A stretch of DNA of 64,000 nt, taken from positions 2,914,001 through 2,978,000 of the forward strand of contig CADCXD010000001.1 in NCBI GenBank assembly GCA_902806575.1, written 5' to 3'. Source of the stretch: Jackrogersella multiformis (taxonomy: Eukaryota; Ascomycota; Sordariomycetes; Xylariales; Hypoxylaceae). Below the pieces are notes generated by a model, which ran no database searches, was not told the origin of the DNA, and saw only the letters and a program-made list of their open reading frames with translations. A program made the translations under genes and the position numbers. Shown here in pieces: positions 12,104-23,702 of the stretch. Each line of letters begins with the position of its first letter. The stretch's first letter is position 1.

Positions 12104-12931
12104 GGGATGCACAGATGCTTTACCCCCCTCGGACGTGAATCGAATTTGCGATTGCAGTGATGTAGAGGGTAATTGCACAACGGATTTAGTAAATCCTGAT
12201 TTCATAATCCCCAATCTTGTTCATTGGCACTAGCACGACGGACGAACCTGATCACTACCGAACACATTTCGCACCATTTCGATGCGCCCTCAATGAACGC
12301 ATTTTCTTTCCTTTTTTTTTCCTTTAGTTTCTAGGGTCGTCACGGCTTCTCAGATAAATATCATAGAAGCACATGTCTGACATGGTTGACGTAGTACCCG
12401 AATTGTTCTTTTATGGCCTTGTTTTAATGAGAGTGCGAGGCTTCGCACATCGGCATGCATGCATAGGAGTACAGGACAGCACAGACATGTTGCATTACGG
12501 AGTTGTATGTCGCGGCCTACACGATTTGTAGTGTCCATCTGGCGAGTGCACTTGAGCCTTACGGCTCCCCTTCCTGGACTGCGTATGGCGTCACTCACTC
12601 ACCTTTAATGATTTCTTTAAGTCAACACTCAAACTAGGCCTCGCAACGCGGCATTTGCAGAGGAGTTTCGGGCAACCACACGAGCTCCGGCTAGGTTGCC
12701 TGCTTATTCGTCTCATTGTAGGAGAGTCCTCTTAGAGGACAGAATGTACAAGAAAATGACCCCGTTGCCCATCCTCTCAGATAAGAACGAAGCATAGGTT
12801 GCCTAAGGGGCAGACCCTTCTAGCCTAAGATAGCCAAACATGCCTCGTTCGGACTCTGTAACGTTTCTTATTACTGAATTCAAATGGATTGAAATTACGC
12901 TATTATCTGTGATAGTTTATGTTTTTTTTAA

Positions 12932-13041
12932 AATCCACCCCTTGTTTTCTTGTAGCCATGCTGGTATTGTGTTGGAATCAATCCTAGTCCTAGGATGGAA
13001 CAAAAACGAACCATGAGTTACAATAAAACAAGGGGTGGATT
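12932..13041. mobile_element. Short foldback / MITE-like element, 110 bp
   Basis: Terminal inverted repeats of 23 bp lie at 12932-12954 and 13019-13041 and match except for one base; both contain AATCCACCCCTTGTTTT. The interior is also a weaker palindrome centred near 12987 (ATCCTAGTCCTAGGAT), so the whole unit can fold into one long imperfect hairpin. There is no coding potential. No clear target-site duplication is visible in the flanks. A non-autonomous DNA transposon is the simplest reading; a structured RNA or a terminator-like hairpin are alternatives. Confidence 0.65.
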
Positions 13042-13352
13042 GTATGTACATTTCATCTCATTCGTAGACCTGTTACGTGTATCAGGCCGTCTCTCCTATT
13101 ATAAATTCCATCTTATGAGCATTCAATAACCTTCAAGCCTTATTGGACGTACATTTCACCCCATTAGAGTTGATGTCACAAGGCAAAACCAGGAGAAAAG
13201 GATGAAGGTCCAGGATTCTCTACCGTACCAAAAAGAGCTCCAGCAAAGGGTTGTTTTATAGGAGTGAAGAGCGAGTCTCAGCAGGAGCTCCGGAGCCGAA
13301 AGCCCCGGTACGGAGGCTCTGGCCTGCGACAGTTGACCTGTCTAACTCTTAG

Positions 13353-13604
13353 ATAACCCGGCGGCTTCGGCGTCAAGATGCGGACTTTTTCCGCTACGAC
13401 TGGCGAAAATATGTGGATCGGCGTGCCCGTGGCGGCGAAACGCCTCGAACGCTAATCACACCTACCGATCCTCCCAACAAGAATTCGTGGAGGCACACAC
13501 GGCGGCCCTCTCCGCCACGCGGAAAACTCAAACAATGGCTAGCTAGGATTGACGCTTTGGATGGAGAGCCGGCTTCGGCAACGCCCTTGAACAATACCAA
13601 CTGA
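13353..13604 (+). pseudogene. Orphan open frame, possible gene remnant
   Basis: An 83-codon open stretch with no ATG, bounded upstream by a stop (TAG near 13350), in a block clearly richer in GC than its surroundings. The hypothetical product is rich in Arg, Pro and Thr (for example FFRYDWRKYVDRRARGGE near its start). No family is recognised and no convincing splice acceptor with a partner exon was found. It could be an exon remnant or a chance open frame. Confidence 0.25.
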
Positions 13605-14491
13605 GAATCATAAGTTAAGGGGAGGGAGGTTTGTAAAGGGCCATGAAGGACTTTCTTTATAGTACCTACCTAGGGTATCCGGCGACCCCTTTTATTGCAG
13701 GCTCTAGGCAGGTAGACATCCTACTATAATACCCATAGACCCGTAATGCATTGTGTTGTATTTCGAAAAACAGGTACCATATTCGTACATATGTTTTGGA
13801 CACAACCTTGGTTCATGTGTAGTAAATCTTATCTGGGATATTGTGTTATGCTCACCTACCTAGGTATGCAAAGGCTCTCCACGTCGACGCCTTTGTCTCG
13901 GGCGATATTTATGTCCAAGCCCTCTTATGCTCTCGAAATATGCCTACAGTTTGATAATCACGGGTTTACGCGACGAGCTAAGAGAACGTTGAGGTATACT
14001 TTTGCGAAGCTTGCGCAAGAGGAATCAAGTCATTGTCAAGGTAGAGAATAGAGGTGTTCAGTTCGTCTGATATTCGGGGTGCTACCAAGAGGTGCTTCGT
14101 CCCGCGCAACTAGCTATGGGTGATGAATCCCCGCAACTCAACGCAACGTAACGCAACGCAATGCGTGTCAAACGAAATAGGGAGGCCTTCTCCGTCGGTG
14201 AATTGAAAGCCATGGGGAAAACATATGCAAAGAAGCTTCTAAAACAGAAGTTGACCACCCATTTCGACTCCTGGCTTACGTGCGATCCACATGGAAGTCC
14301 TCATCTGCTAAAGCGGTACTGTCGTAGGCCTTCCCAGTTGTTTTCTGGTTGTACAATGGGATGTCGGGTATTACGGCCTGTCTGAGCGAACTGTCAAGCT
14401 ACTGAGAGGCGTAATGGCGTGTAACTGAGGTCGCGATAGATAGGTAGGTGCGCGAGAATCGTATTCGGAATGAGGGCCTGAGGGTGCTGTT

Positions 14492-15150
14492 CTAGCACAG
14501 GCCGCCTCGAAGGGTTAGGACTAGATGGAGGGTTGCGTCGGGAACAATGGCAGCGTCCGACATTGTTAACTGGTCGTGGCTAGATAGAGCGGCATCGAGA
14601 GTAAGTCACAGTAATATACATAGAGAAAGGTGCATTTGGGTACGGATAGACTCGTGTGAAATATATAGGGGGCGGGCAATAGACGCATAGCTAAGATAAT
14701 GAGAGTGTATCGTGTATTAGGAAAGGGACGAACAGTTGCTTTCCGCCATAAATCAGTCGCTGCTGGTCGGGAGTGATGCCCTCCTTCTCCTCGACCTTCT
14801 TCTTCACGTCCTCGATCTAGAAGAGCATGACAGTTAGTACTCGACTTCAAAGATAAATTCCATCTGTTTACTTGTTCACTCTCTTCTTAGGACGATTCGA
14901 CAAACAGGACGGCGCAAACACTACACGATGGCCCGGTGAAGCTCCTCAGCTCCGAGGGGAAATGGAAATAAGAGATATGCTTACCTTCGATGTGGGTTCG
15001 ACATCGAGCGAGATCAACTTCCCCGTGAGGGTTCGCACTCTATTCCATTTGTCAGCTTGCGGTGTCTGTCTATCCGACCTCACCTGTACGCCGACGAGGC
15101 TGGCTATGGCGGGGTATGTGCAGGGAAGAAAAGACATACTTGATCATCAT
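14492..15150 (-). CDS. RUB1: Ubiquitin-like modifier NEDD8/Rub1
   Basis: Four small exons on the minus strand: 15150-15140, 15039-14985, 14816-14734 and 14579-14492; 78 aa. All three joins keep frame, and the product aligns without gaps to Rub1/NEDD8: VRTLTGKLISLDVEPTSK, then KKKVEEKEGITPDQQRLIYG, then LHLVLTLRGG followed by two residues (Leu-Cys) that a Rub1/NEDD8 hydrolase would remove. Family knowledge: Rub1 is conjugated to cullins to activate SCF-type ligases. Residue 72 is Thr, as in budding-yeast Rub1; ubiquitin has Arg and animal NEDD8 Ala, so this is Rub1 and not ubiquitin. The Lys48-equivalent is kept (GGKQ). Introns are 100, 168 and 154 bp; the third starts GTTCGT. The exons are too short to show as ordinary open frames. 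Confidence 0.93.
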
Positions 15151-15783
15151 CTTGGCGGTATTTTTAGGGTCTGACGGCGTGGGAGATCTGTGCAGAAATT
15201 TGTGAGGGATCTGGTGGACGTCGTTCGTGTATCGTGATGAGAAGGCGATGTTACATGAGAGAGTGTATATGAGAGTTGAGAATTACGTGGATTATGTGGT
15301 TTGTATTATCTTGCACATGGTACAGTACAGCGCAGTGACGAAGCAGCGAAGATACCTAGGTACCCGTGAGGCATGGTGGGGTTTGTAGGTAACCTTACGG
15401 CGGTCCATTTAGTGGGTCATCTTTAAACCCCGCCTAAAACAGCTCCAGTCCCGCTATCAGGTAGGTACCTACTGCTACTTTCCGAATTCTAGATTTCTAA
15501 TCGCTTCCAGGTTAGAAGGCACCATACAAGCTGAGGGGTGTGTATTCACGCTGCCCTTCGTCACTTCCCATCCATACGTTGCCTGCTAACGCTTGCCACT
15601 GTCACGAGCCTTTGGGACGACACTAAACACTCCAGGGTTCCTTGACATTTGACTATCTACCTAGGTACCCAAAAACTTAGGGGAATTCAGGATAGGAACT
15701 TAGTGATAGTGATTTGTATTTTACAGTGATTAGTCCCTAAACATACAGCGGAGATTGTGTAGACCCTCCTTGACACCTCCTAC
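15151..15783. other. Spacer between RUB1 and PHB2
   Basis: Promoter side of RUB1 and 3' side of PHB2. Several ACCTAGGT-type motifs (about 15352, 15460, 15658). No gene seen. Confidence 0.5.
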
Positions 15784-16874
15784 CTATTGCTTTTTAGAGT
15801 CATCACTAAACACATTCAATCCAAGGCCTTCTGCGTCAAGTATCAGTCTGTTTTTGCCACCAGCCTCCTGTAGTTGAGTCGCAATGGCCCTCGCGTTCTC
15901 GATCTTCTTCAACTCGAGGTAGGCCTTGCTCTTCTTGATCGCCTCTCCGATGAGCTCGGCTGATCGTGCTTCACCCTGTGCCTTGACAACCATCGCCTGC
16001 TTCTCCTGTCTTGCCTTGTCCACAACGAAGGCTGCTCGCTGAGCCTCCTGCTGTGCTACTTGCTTCGCTTCAACCGCGGCTGTGAATTCGGGAGAGAAAG
16101 CAAGATGCTATAACTAGGTATTAGTAAAATAACAACAAAACAATAGTAGATATAATAGTATGTCGTCAGCCTTTATGAGAATAATCCAAACGTACCGTGA
16201 GGGAAACATCATCTAATAAGATGTTGAATCTAGCAGCTCGCCTTGATAGGTTGTCTCGAACTAGCCTAGCAACGTTCTCTCGTTGCGTGATCAGCTGGCT
16301 GGCATTGAACTGGGCCACCACGCTCTTGAGAACCTCGTTCACGATAGAAGGCAACACCCGCTCATCGTAGTCCTGCCCCAACGTTCTGTAGATTTGCGGA
16401 AGGGCGGCGATCTCAGGTCGAGAGAGCACACGACAGGTGATGTTGACCATCTGCAAATCCTTGGTGCCAGTAAGAGAGGAAACGTTTCTCGGCTTCGCTC
16501 GTACATCATAGGTGACCGGTGTCTCAAACCAGGGGATCATAATGTGAGTTCCTGTACACAGCTAGGTGAGTATGATATCTTCAAATGCGATTAAGGAATG
16601 AGGGGCTTTGGGGAAGCCGGACGCCGGACCAACCTTCGCTATAGATCTCCTTGCTGACACCACTTATCCTTCGGTACTTGATTGCTCTGTGACCACCGTC
16701 GACGTTGAACAGGGAGTTTTGTAGTATGAAGAATCCACCACCGACTAGACCAACAGCTGCCAACCCCATTATAGATCCTGGAGACGGACGACCACCGCCG
16801 GGAAATCCACCTCGGCCCTGGCGCACAATCGTCTGCATCCTCAACAGGTAATCGTCCAATGGAGATCGCGACAT
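15784..16874 (-). CDS. PHB2: Prohibitin-2 (mitochondrial inner-membrane scaffold)
   Basis: Three exons: 16874-16634, 16551-16196 and 16107-15784; 306 aa. Family knowledge: Phb1 and Phb2 form large rings in the inner membrane that hold m-AAA protease and steady respiratory proteins. A glycine-rich N-terminus is followed by one membrane helix (about residues 36-56), then the PHB/SPFH domain beginning NVDGGHRAIKYRRISGV and THIMIPWFETP. The domain continues through the PQIYRTLGQDYDERVLPSIV and FNILLDDVSLTHL blocks. The last third is a predicted coiled coil (EAKQVAQQEAQRAAFVVDKA and beyond). The joins restore conserved codons (GGT-split and phase-0). The first intron begins GTTGGT, the second GTACGT. 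The gene is divergent from CstF-64, sharing a 712-bp spacer. Confidence 0.96.
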
Positions 16875-17586
16875 TTTGTTAAAGGGTTAGAGGGGGATGA
16901 TGACGATGACGATTTGGCTGTGGTATATATTTTTTTGGACGGGATGAGGGACAATGGTGCTAGTGTAGTGGAGAGCATCAAAAAAGAAGCTCTTACCTCT
17001 AGCGAATCGTGATCCGCTTTTTCTTTTCTTTTCTTAAAATTAGGTACGTAACGATGATTTGATTGGAGCTGAGGAATATACTAGGTACCTAAGTACATAC
17101 TATATACCTAGGTACGTAGCCCACCAAATCGGGCCCGTGCACTGTGCACCGTGATTCCAGACGCGGTTTCCTTAAATTTTGAACTTTAAGCTCGGAGCCT
17201 CCATTATCGATATCTAGGACAGATTAATGACAAGAAAAATACAAGATAAATATAAGAACCTACCAGTGAAGACAACTGAATTTTTTCTATTCCCACAATT
17301 AAGTAAAAAACATTCCTCTTTCTTTCTTTCTTTCGAGTCTTAGTTGATGAACTACATCTTCAATAAGAATACTAAATCAAAGAGCGACACGGTACTTTAC
17401 CTACGCACCTCGGCGCAACCAATTCGTCTTGTCGACATCGTTATTCGCACTAGTCTACCTAACGTCCACCGAACATCCACCCGCATTCGACCTTTCCTCT
17501 CGTTACCTCTGACTATCGTACCCATTTATTCTCATCATAATCATTCCTGTCACACGCGTCTTTCATTCTAGTCACCGTTGACGACC
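16875..17586. promoter_or_regulatory. Divergent promoter region PHB2 / CstF-64
   Basis: A 712-bp spacer between two start codons on opposite strands. It contains ACCTAGGT-type palindromes around 17080-17118, a CTTTCTTTCTTTCTTTC tract at about 17319-17335 and C/T-rich sequence before the CstF-64 start. No individual factor site can be assigned from the sequence alone. Confidence 0.5.
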
Positions 17587-18604
17587 ATGTCAACCAAACC
17601 GCCATCGCGTGTTGTCTTTGTCGGCAACATTCCTTATGGACTATCCGAAGAACAAATCAGCGACATTTTCAGCACTGCTGGCAAGGTGTTGAATTTCCGC
17701 CTTGTTTATGATAGGGACACTGGCCGTCCCAAGGGATTCGGCTTCGCTGAATATCCAGATGCGGGTAAGGACTACTCTTGGAATTCTATATCTCTCCATC
17801 TCCCCATCTCCCTATCTCTCTATCTTGTTAACTATTGAGTATGCTTGTACTTACTATCTTCTCGTTTTAGATTCGGCAGCCTCAGCCGTCAGAAATCTAA
17901 ATGATTATGACGTGATGGGTAGGAAGCTCCGTGTTGACTACAGTACGGAAGGCCGAGTCGATGGAGACGAATCTAACAGTTCGTCTGCGACGGCTGGCCA
18001 ACCCAACGGCGCTTCGTATGTCACTAGCCAGCCCGCACCCGCTGGCTCCTTGGCCCTTCCGCCCGGCAAGGAGTTACCTCCGGGTGTCAGCGCTACCGAT
18101 GCTATATCCCGGACGCTGAATACGCTTCCCCCGAGCCAGCTGCTAGATATACTAGCTCAGATGAAGTCACTGGCTACAACCGATCCCGCCCGCGCCACGG
18201 AACTCCTACAGGCGGCTCCGCAGCTGTCCTTTGCCATCTTCCAGGCCCTCCTTCTAATGAACCTTGTCTCCCCGGAGGCAATACACACGGTACTTGATGC
18301 CTCAGCTGCCGTTCCGGCCCCCCAACAACAACCGCAGACAGGTTATCCTCCAGCTTACGGCGGAGCTACAACTGTTACGCCCCCTGTTGCTGCGCCATAC
18401 GCACCACCCGCCACGTCGGCTCCACAAGCTAGCTATGCGCCCCCGGTAGCTAACGCCCCGGTAGCGGCATCGCAACAGCAAGATCCAGAATCATTGATGA
18501 ATGCGGTCATGAATCTACCGCAGGAGATGATTGATCAGCTGCCCGAAGCGGAGCGTCAACAAATACTGGCTTTAAGAGCTAGTTTCATGAGCCAGAGACG
18601 CTAG
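17587..18604 (+). CDS. Cleavage stimulation factor subunit 2 (CstF-64 / Rna15)
   Basis: Two exons, 17587-17764 and 17871-18604, 303 aa; the 106-bp intron splits a GAT codon. Family knowledge: it binds U/GU-rich RNA downstream of the poly(A) site in the CstF/CF IA complex. The RRM spans about residues 8-86, with RNP2 (VFVGNI) and RNP1 (KGFGFAEY). The hinge that pairs with CstF-77/Rna14 (about 130-205) shows TLNTLPPSQLLDILAQMK and LSFAIFQALLLMN. A Pro/Ala/Gln-rich linker follows. The C-terminal domain that binds Pcf11/symplekin (about 262-303) contains LPQEMIDQLPEAERQQILAL. The ATG at 17587 is the first in frame, nine bases inside a slightly longer open frame that starts with TTG. Confidence 0.95.
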
Positions 18605-19825
18605 TGTGCGAGTCGATAGCGTCGAGGCGTTATTTCTTCACGTCGGTTTTTTTCATACCCCACGGCTGGTTGGAAGTTGGCGTTTGGGTCACGGTTTGGG
18701 AACAAAAGCATTCGGAATAAAATGGTATCACGCTTGATCTCGAGCCGAGTCGGAACTGGTATTAGCTACTATAGGCGCCGAAAGTAATTGGTGTGCTATA
18801 GGAGAGGAACGGAAGGGGAAAGGGTCGATAAGTGTGGGCTGGGGACTTGATGTAGAATGCTCCTCCTGCTAAAAGGAGATTTAAACACATCGTTAGAGAG
18901 ACCCTCACGATATGATCGTCAAGCCCATACACATACATATTTCTCCGTGAATGTGAAACTAATAGTCTGGTCAACGAATCTTTGATAAAATTTTTACCAC
19001 TGCAGACAGATGTGCCATAGACCTCTCTCCTATCATGTAAATAGCCGTCTAATGTAGCCTACTTAATAACCATCCTACTTCGGCCATTACACAAACGTAC
19101 CTAATGTGGGACAACAGATGGTGGCAGCAGGATGCATCTGCATACGGAGTACGTCCAAGTTACCTTACCCACATAATTTCCAGACCGGAATTAGAAGTGA
19201 TTTATGTAGGTAAATCCTGCCCCCTTGCCCACCTATTGAACAGGATTTAATACAAACAACATGGAGCTATGCTATTGGATGTATGTCACATGTTTCGGCT
19301 ACCGGTAGTTGGTAAAGATTGGTACCTGGCTTAATTATGTAGCCACTTCAAATCATAACATTATGAGTTTATCAGAACTGAAGCGGGAATGTAATACAAG
19401 ATATTTGAAAATAAAGTTTTCCTAATAAACGCTATGTATTGCGATCGAAGTCAATACCTGATAGCTCAAGATACCTTAGGTAGGTAGTTCCAAGGTTTAA
19501 AACTAAATCCATATATAAATACCCGAAAGCGTATCTCGATCCGAATTCCATATCTTGCATAAGCAACCCCCACATAGGTACACGTAGGGATCCACCTATT
19601 CCAATTGACATCACCACATGGACAGCTAAGGAAACTTAGCACAGCTAGGTCGAACTCTATCCTAGACCAGTCACCACACATTGCCCTAATGGATGTTTTC
19701 AATGTTTTCAACGTTTCAATGTTCCGACTAAAAACTTAGCTTCATCTTCACTTTTCGAGTATTTATTATATTACCCGACGAGAAATTAATAATTATTCTT
19801 TCCACGAGAATGGTTATTCGCACTC
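18605..19825. other. Spacer CstF-64 / CorA gene
   Basis: AT-rich sequence, no gene supported. ACCTAGGT-like motifs are sparse here (about 19475-19490). C/T-rich promoter-like sequence lies before 19826. Confidence 0.45.
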
Positions 19826-22406
19826 ATGGCTAGTAATCAGTTTCCCGTCCTCGGCTCTTCTCGCGCGCCAGGTGATCCTTCAACACCTTCGAATGCGACG
19901 GGGTCTACCACCCAGGCACCCAAGAAGAAGCATCGCGCAGGACGAAAACACAAGAAATCGAGACGGAAGTCCTTCGCTGCTCCTTCGACAGATATACAGG
20001 GGGAAGGTTTACATCAATCTAACCACGCTGACAACACAGCCGGTTTCTACATACATGGGAGTAATCTGAGTAATACAAGCATTGACAGCGAGGTCCTTCT
20101 TGATCACAGGTTTGTCATTACATCCAATGCATATCATTAATAGAGTATATCCCTAATTTTGATGCAGAGAACACCAGTATCCACGCCCGCGACGACCTTC
20201 AACCCTGACAGCCTCCCTCCATTTACCGCAATCGACAATCCGGCCCCGTACAACTCAAGGAGGTCAGAGCTACGAATATGACGAGGAGGACGAGGAGTAC
20301 GAGGATAACGCTGAGTCGGCACCTCTATTGTCCAGTCCGTCTCGGCAGGACGTCGCTTCTTCCCGAGGATATGGTTCAAGCGAAGGACGACGGAGGCGTG
20401 ATAGATCTCCTAGCCGTCCCAATTCCAGCAAGTCGGGCAAGAAATCCCAAATGGCCCCCATGACGCCGTCCGATAAGTACAATATCAACTACCCGCCCTC
20501 TATGCCTGGCACACCCAGGCTGGGGGCTTCTGATAGGCTAGATATGAGCTTTGGGGATATCATGATGAGGGATGAGCTTGTCGAGGATGCTTCTCGTTCC
20601 AATAGTATGCTTGAAGCAGATCCCGATCCACTTCACGACCAGTCTCCTTTTGAGAGGCGTCATACGATCGCATTACAGGCACAGGAGGATGTCTGCTTTC
20701 CTCAAGAGGGGATGTCGGAGTTGGCGGACGAGGACGCTCAACAGGCTCGCGACAATCGTAGTGCCCGGACCCGGCGCCGAAGACGAAACAAGTGGCCGGA
20801 TTTACCTATCCTTGAAGAGTGGTCTAGAATCGAGAAGGAGGACCGGAGCGAAGAAAGGCGGATGAAGAAGATCACCGAGCCGCAATTGGTAAATGGTAGG
20901 TTACGACCAATCCATAGGGGATGGTATCGAATAGAGGAAGACGCCCCGTATCGATTCACCTACTTCAACGAGGAGTTTCAAAGTACCATTCACAGCCAGA
21001 CCATATCGGAGCTGGTCCAGCCAGACGTTGGTTTCAAGGAACTGTTTGTTCCAGAACGTCCAATCCTGTCCGACTCGTCCGACGGAGAAGATGACGAGCC
21101 TCCCATCCCAGTTGTCAGTTCGTTTAAAAACGGTGGACCGAATTGGCAACAATCTTCGACGCCGAATCACTCGATGGCTGAAGCCAATGCAGATGCCACC
21201 CTAAGCCACAACCTACGACCTCTGCAGCTCCCTCGAGAGATCCTTCAGTCAACCCAACTCCGCTGCGGTCCAGGTCCCCCTTTTCCGGGGTGAAGTCGCC
21301 TCCCTCAAATGAACAAAAGCCACCACGGTATGGCGAGCGTCCAGTTTGGTGGTTGGATGTTCTGAGTCCGACGGAGGCAGAAATGAAGGTGCTCTCCAAG
21401 GCCTTTGGAATCCACCCCTTAACATCAGAGGATATCATGCTTCAGGAACAGCGTGAAAAGGTTGAACTATTCCGCCATTACTATTTCGTCAATTATAGGT
21501 CGTTTGATCAAGATGCCGAATCGGAGAATCACCTGGAGCCGGTCAACATGTATGTCGTGGTGTTCCGCGAGGGTGTCATCTCCTTCCACTTCAGTCAGAC
21601 CCCGCACCCGGCCAACGTCCGACGCAGAATTCGCCAGCTCAAAGACTTCATGATTCTCAGCGCGGATTGGGTTAGCTATGCAATCATCGACGACATCACC
21701 GACGTCTACCTACCTCTCATCCAATCCATCGAGGATGAAGTAGACGCTATCGATGATAGAATCTTACAGCTTCATTCTTCCTCGGATCCTTCTTTCTCCA
21801 CCCTCGACGAGAAAAGACAAAACGACAACGAGAAGGGTAACTCGGATGGTAACGCAGCAACTGGCGCAGATATGCTGCGCCGAGTCGGCGACTGCCGGAA
21901 GAAGGTCATGAGTCTATACCGACTGCTCGGAAATAAGGCCGATGTCATCAAGGGTTTTGCCAAACGCTGCAATGAGCATTGGGAAGTTGCTCCGAGATCC
22001 GAAATCGGGCTGTACCTCGGCGATATCCAGGATCATATCGTGACTATGACGGCCAACCTTAGTCACTACGAGATGTGCGTCCCGGGCCCAGTTTACTCTA
22101 TGTCATGGAAATGTAGCTAACTTAGGCAGGATTCTTGCCCGGTGCCACGCCAACTATATCGCACAGATCAATATCCGCATGAATGAACGACAGGAGCAGA
22201 CAGCCGACGTTCTAGGTAAATTGACCGTGCTCGGTACGATTGTCCTTCCGATGAACATCATCACCGGTCTGTGGGGTATGAACGTTTGGGTTCCCGGACA
22301 GGACCACGACGGCGATCTGAAGTGGTTCTTCGCCATCACCGCGGGGCTGATCATGTTCGGACTGGCCTGCTTTATCATCGCCAAGAGAGTATATAACATC
22401 GTCTAG
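19826..22406 (+). CDS. CorA-family magnesium transporter (Mnr2/Alr type)
   Basis: Model of four exons: 19826-20109, 20168-21117, 21228-22074 and 22130-22406; 785 aa. The first and third introns are firm (58 and 55 bp, the third with GCTAAC before CAG). The second (21118-21227, starting GTTCGT, ending CTGCAG) is my best choice to bridge a change of frame near 21.2 kb and is uncertain. Family knowledge: CorA channels admit Mg2+; Mnr2 acts at the vacuole and Alr1 at the plasma membrane. The first ~400 residues are polar and disordered, with an acidic DEEDEEYEDN run. The cytosolic CorA domain begins at RYGERPVWWLDVLSPTEAEM. Two C-terminal membrane helices flank the selectivity motif GMN (in LWGMNVWVPGQ). 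The long N-terminus suggests the Mnr2 subgroup. Confidence 0.92.
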
Positions 22407-23702
22407 ATCAAATCTAGACATCGTATATATGTCGTACACGTCCCACGTCAGGGGTAAGTTGGACTGAGTGAATCATCTCGGTTTACTAATGCGGGCGGGG
22501 GAAACCTATATATACCCAGGTAACTGACGAAATTGGGTGCTTGTTCAATGTCACCGGTCCAACAAGGTCCTCATTTTCGTGGCCGCCTCACGTGGCAAAC
22601 AAATTCGAACATTAATATTTGTACATGGAAGCACCAATATCTCATCGTCATTTATAGGTATGGGAAACAAGCTGCGAAGCGTACTTCATTGGGTTTGGGA
22701 GGAAATCGGCGCGGCGTTGAGATATAAGAAACTCGAGAAGTCTAGCGTCTCTTGATTGGGTGGACTGAGTTAGAGTAGGAGATGTTTGCTATACATATGT
22801 AATGAGCTAGTATATGATACATGCAGCGATACTATTCTTGGCTCGCTCTATGGGGTACTGTAGAGTCGAATTTAAGCGTTCGATAGAAGATATTAATTAG
22901 GTGCCCGAAAAGTGAACTGGTTGACGGTGATATGCTTCTCTTGATGCTTTACGACAGAATTTACAAAATTGAGAATAATGACATACTCTACCTAAGGTAG
23001 AGTAGCACAATTCCCTCTCAGCCTCTATGTATGCATGAGTTTGATTTAAGGGACTCGTAAGATCATCTTTGCGGCAGATCTACATGTTTCGGCGAGAAGG
23101 ATGGGCTATTTAGATGAATAACCTCGTTAAACCTCCTTATGCTTGGACTGTGGCTGACCAATCTTTGACTTGCGCTTGCGAAATGTGGCGGTGGAAACAT
23201 CTAGATGTGGCGGGTGATGTGTAGCAACTCAACCAAAGGAATGCTTACCGCAAGTATTATTGGCCAGCCTCGACTGCCAAGCCTTTTAGCCCAGTAGTAC
23301 CTGTCCCGACTCCACTTTCAGCCTCTCAACCTTATTTTCCCCAGTTCGAACATTTAGTAAACTTTCGCCTCTCAAATGCAAACACACCACTAACTCCAAT
23401 AACAACTACTTCAGTTGACAATACGATCACGCAGAATCGCGATTCTAATCACATACTCACCGATCGAATACCGCGATACACGCAGCCGTACTTATCATCA
23501 GGCAATCAATTCATCGCGACATCCGATTGAAAAGGAACGCGACGAGACGCAATAAATATCCATCATTCGACTCCGACTTCTCCATCCCGTCGTCGACAAT
23601 CGACACCGCCCTACCTACATACCCACCCGCCTAACAATCTCCACCTGATCCAAAACATCTCCCCCCCATCGATCGAAAGACCCTCTCCCCCGTCGCGCAA
23701 AA
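22407..23702. other. Spacer CorA gene / U2AF35
   Basis: No gene supported. From about 23300 the sequence becomes C/T/A-rich, consistent with the U2AF35 promoter and 5' UTR, ending in a C-rich stretch immediately before the start codon. Confidence 0.45.

Larger units (their letters stand above)
12104..14491. other. Gene-poor spacer with foldback element and ORF remnant
   Basis: 2.4 kb between elongin A and RUB1. It holds the 110-bp foldback element, a GC-richer block with an orphan open frame (13353-13604), a direct repeat GTACATTTCAyCyCATT at about 13046 and 13149, and an AACGC(A) mini-repeat at about 14134-14160. The frame at 14161-14385 has no recognisable protein character. Confidence 0.5.
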
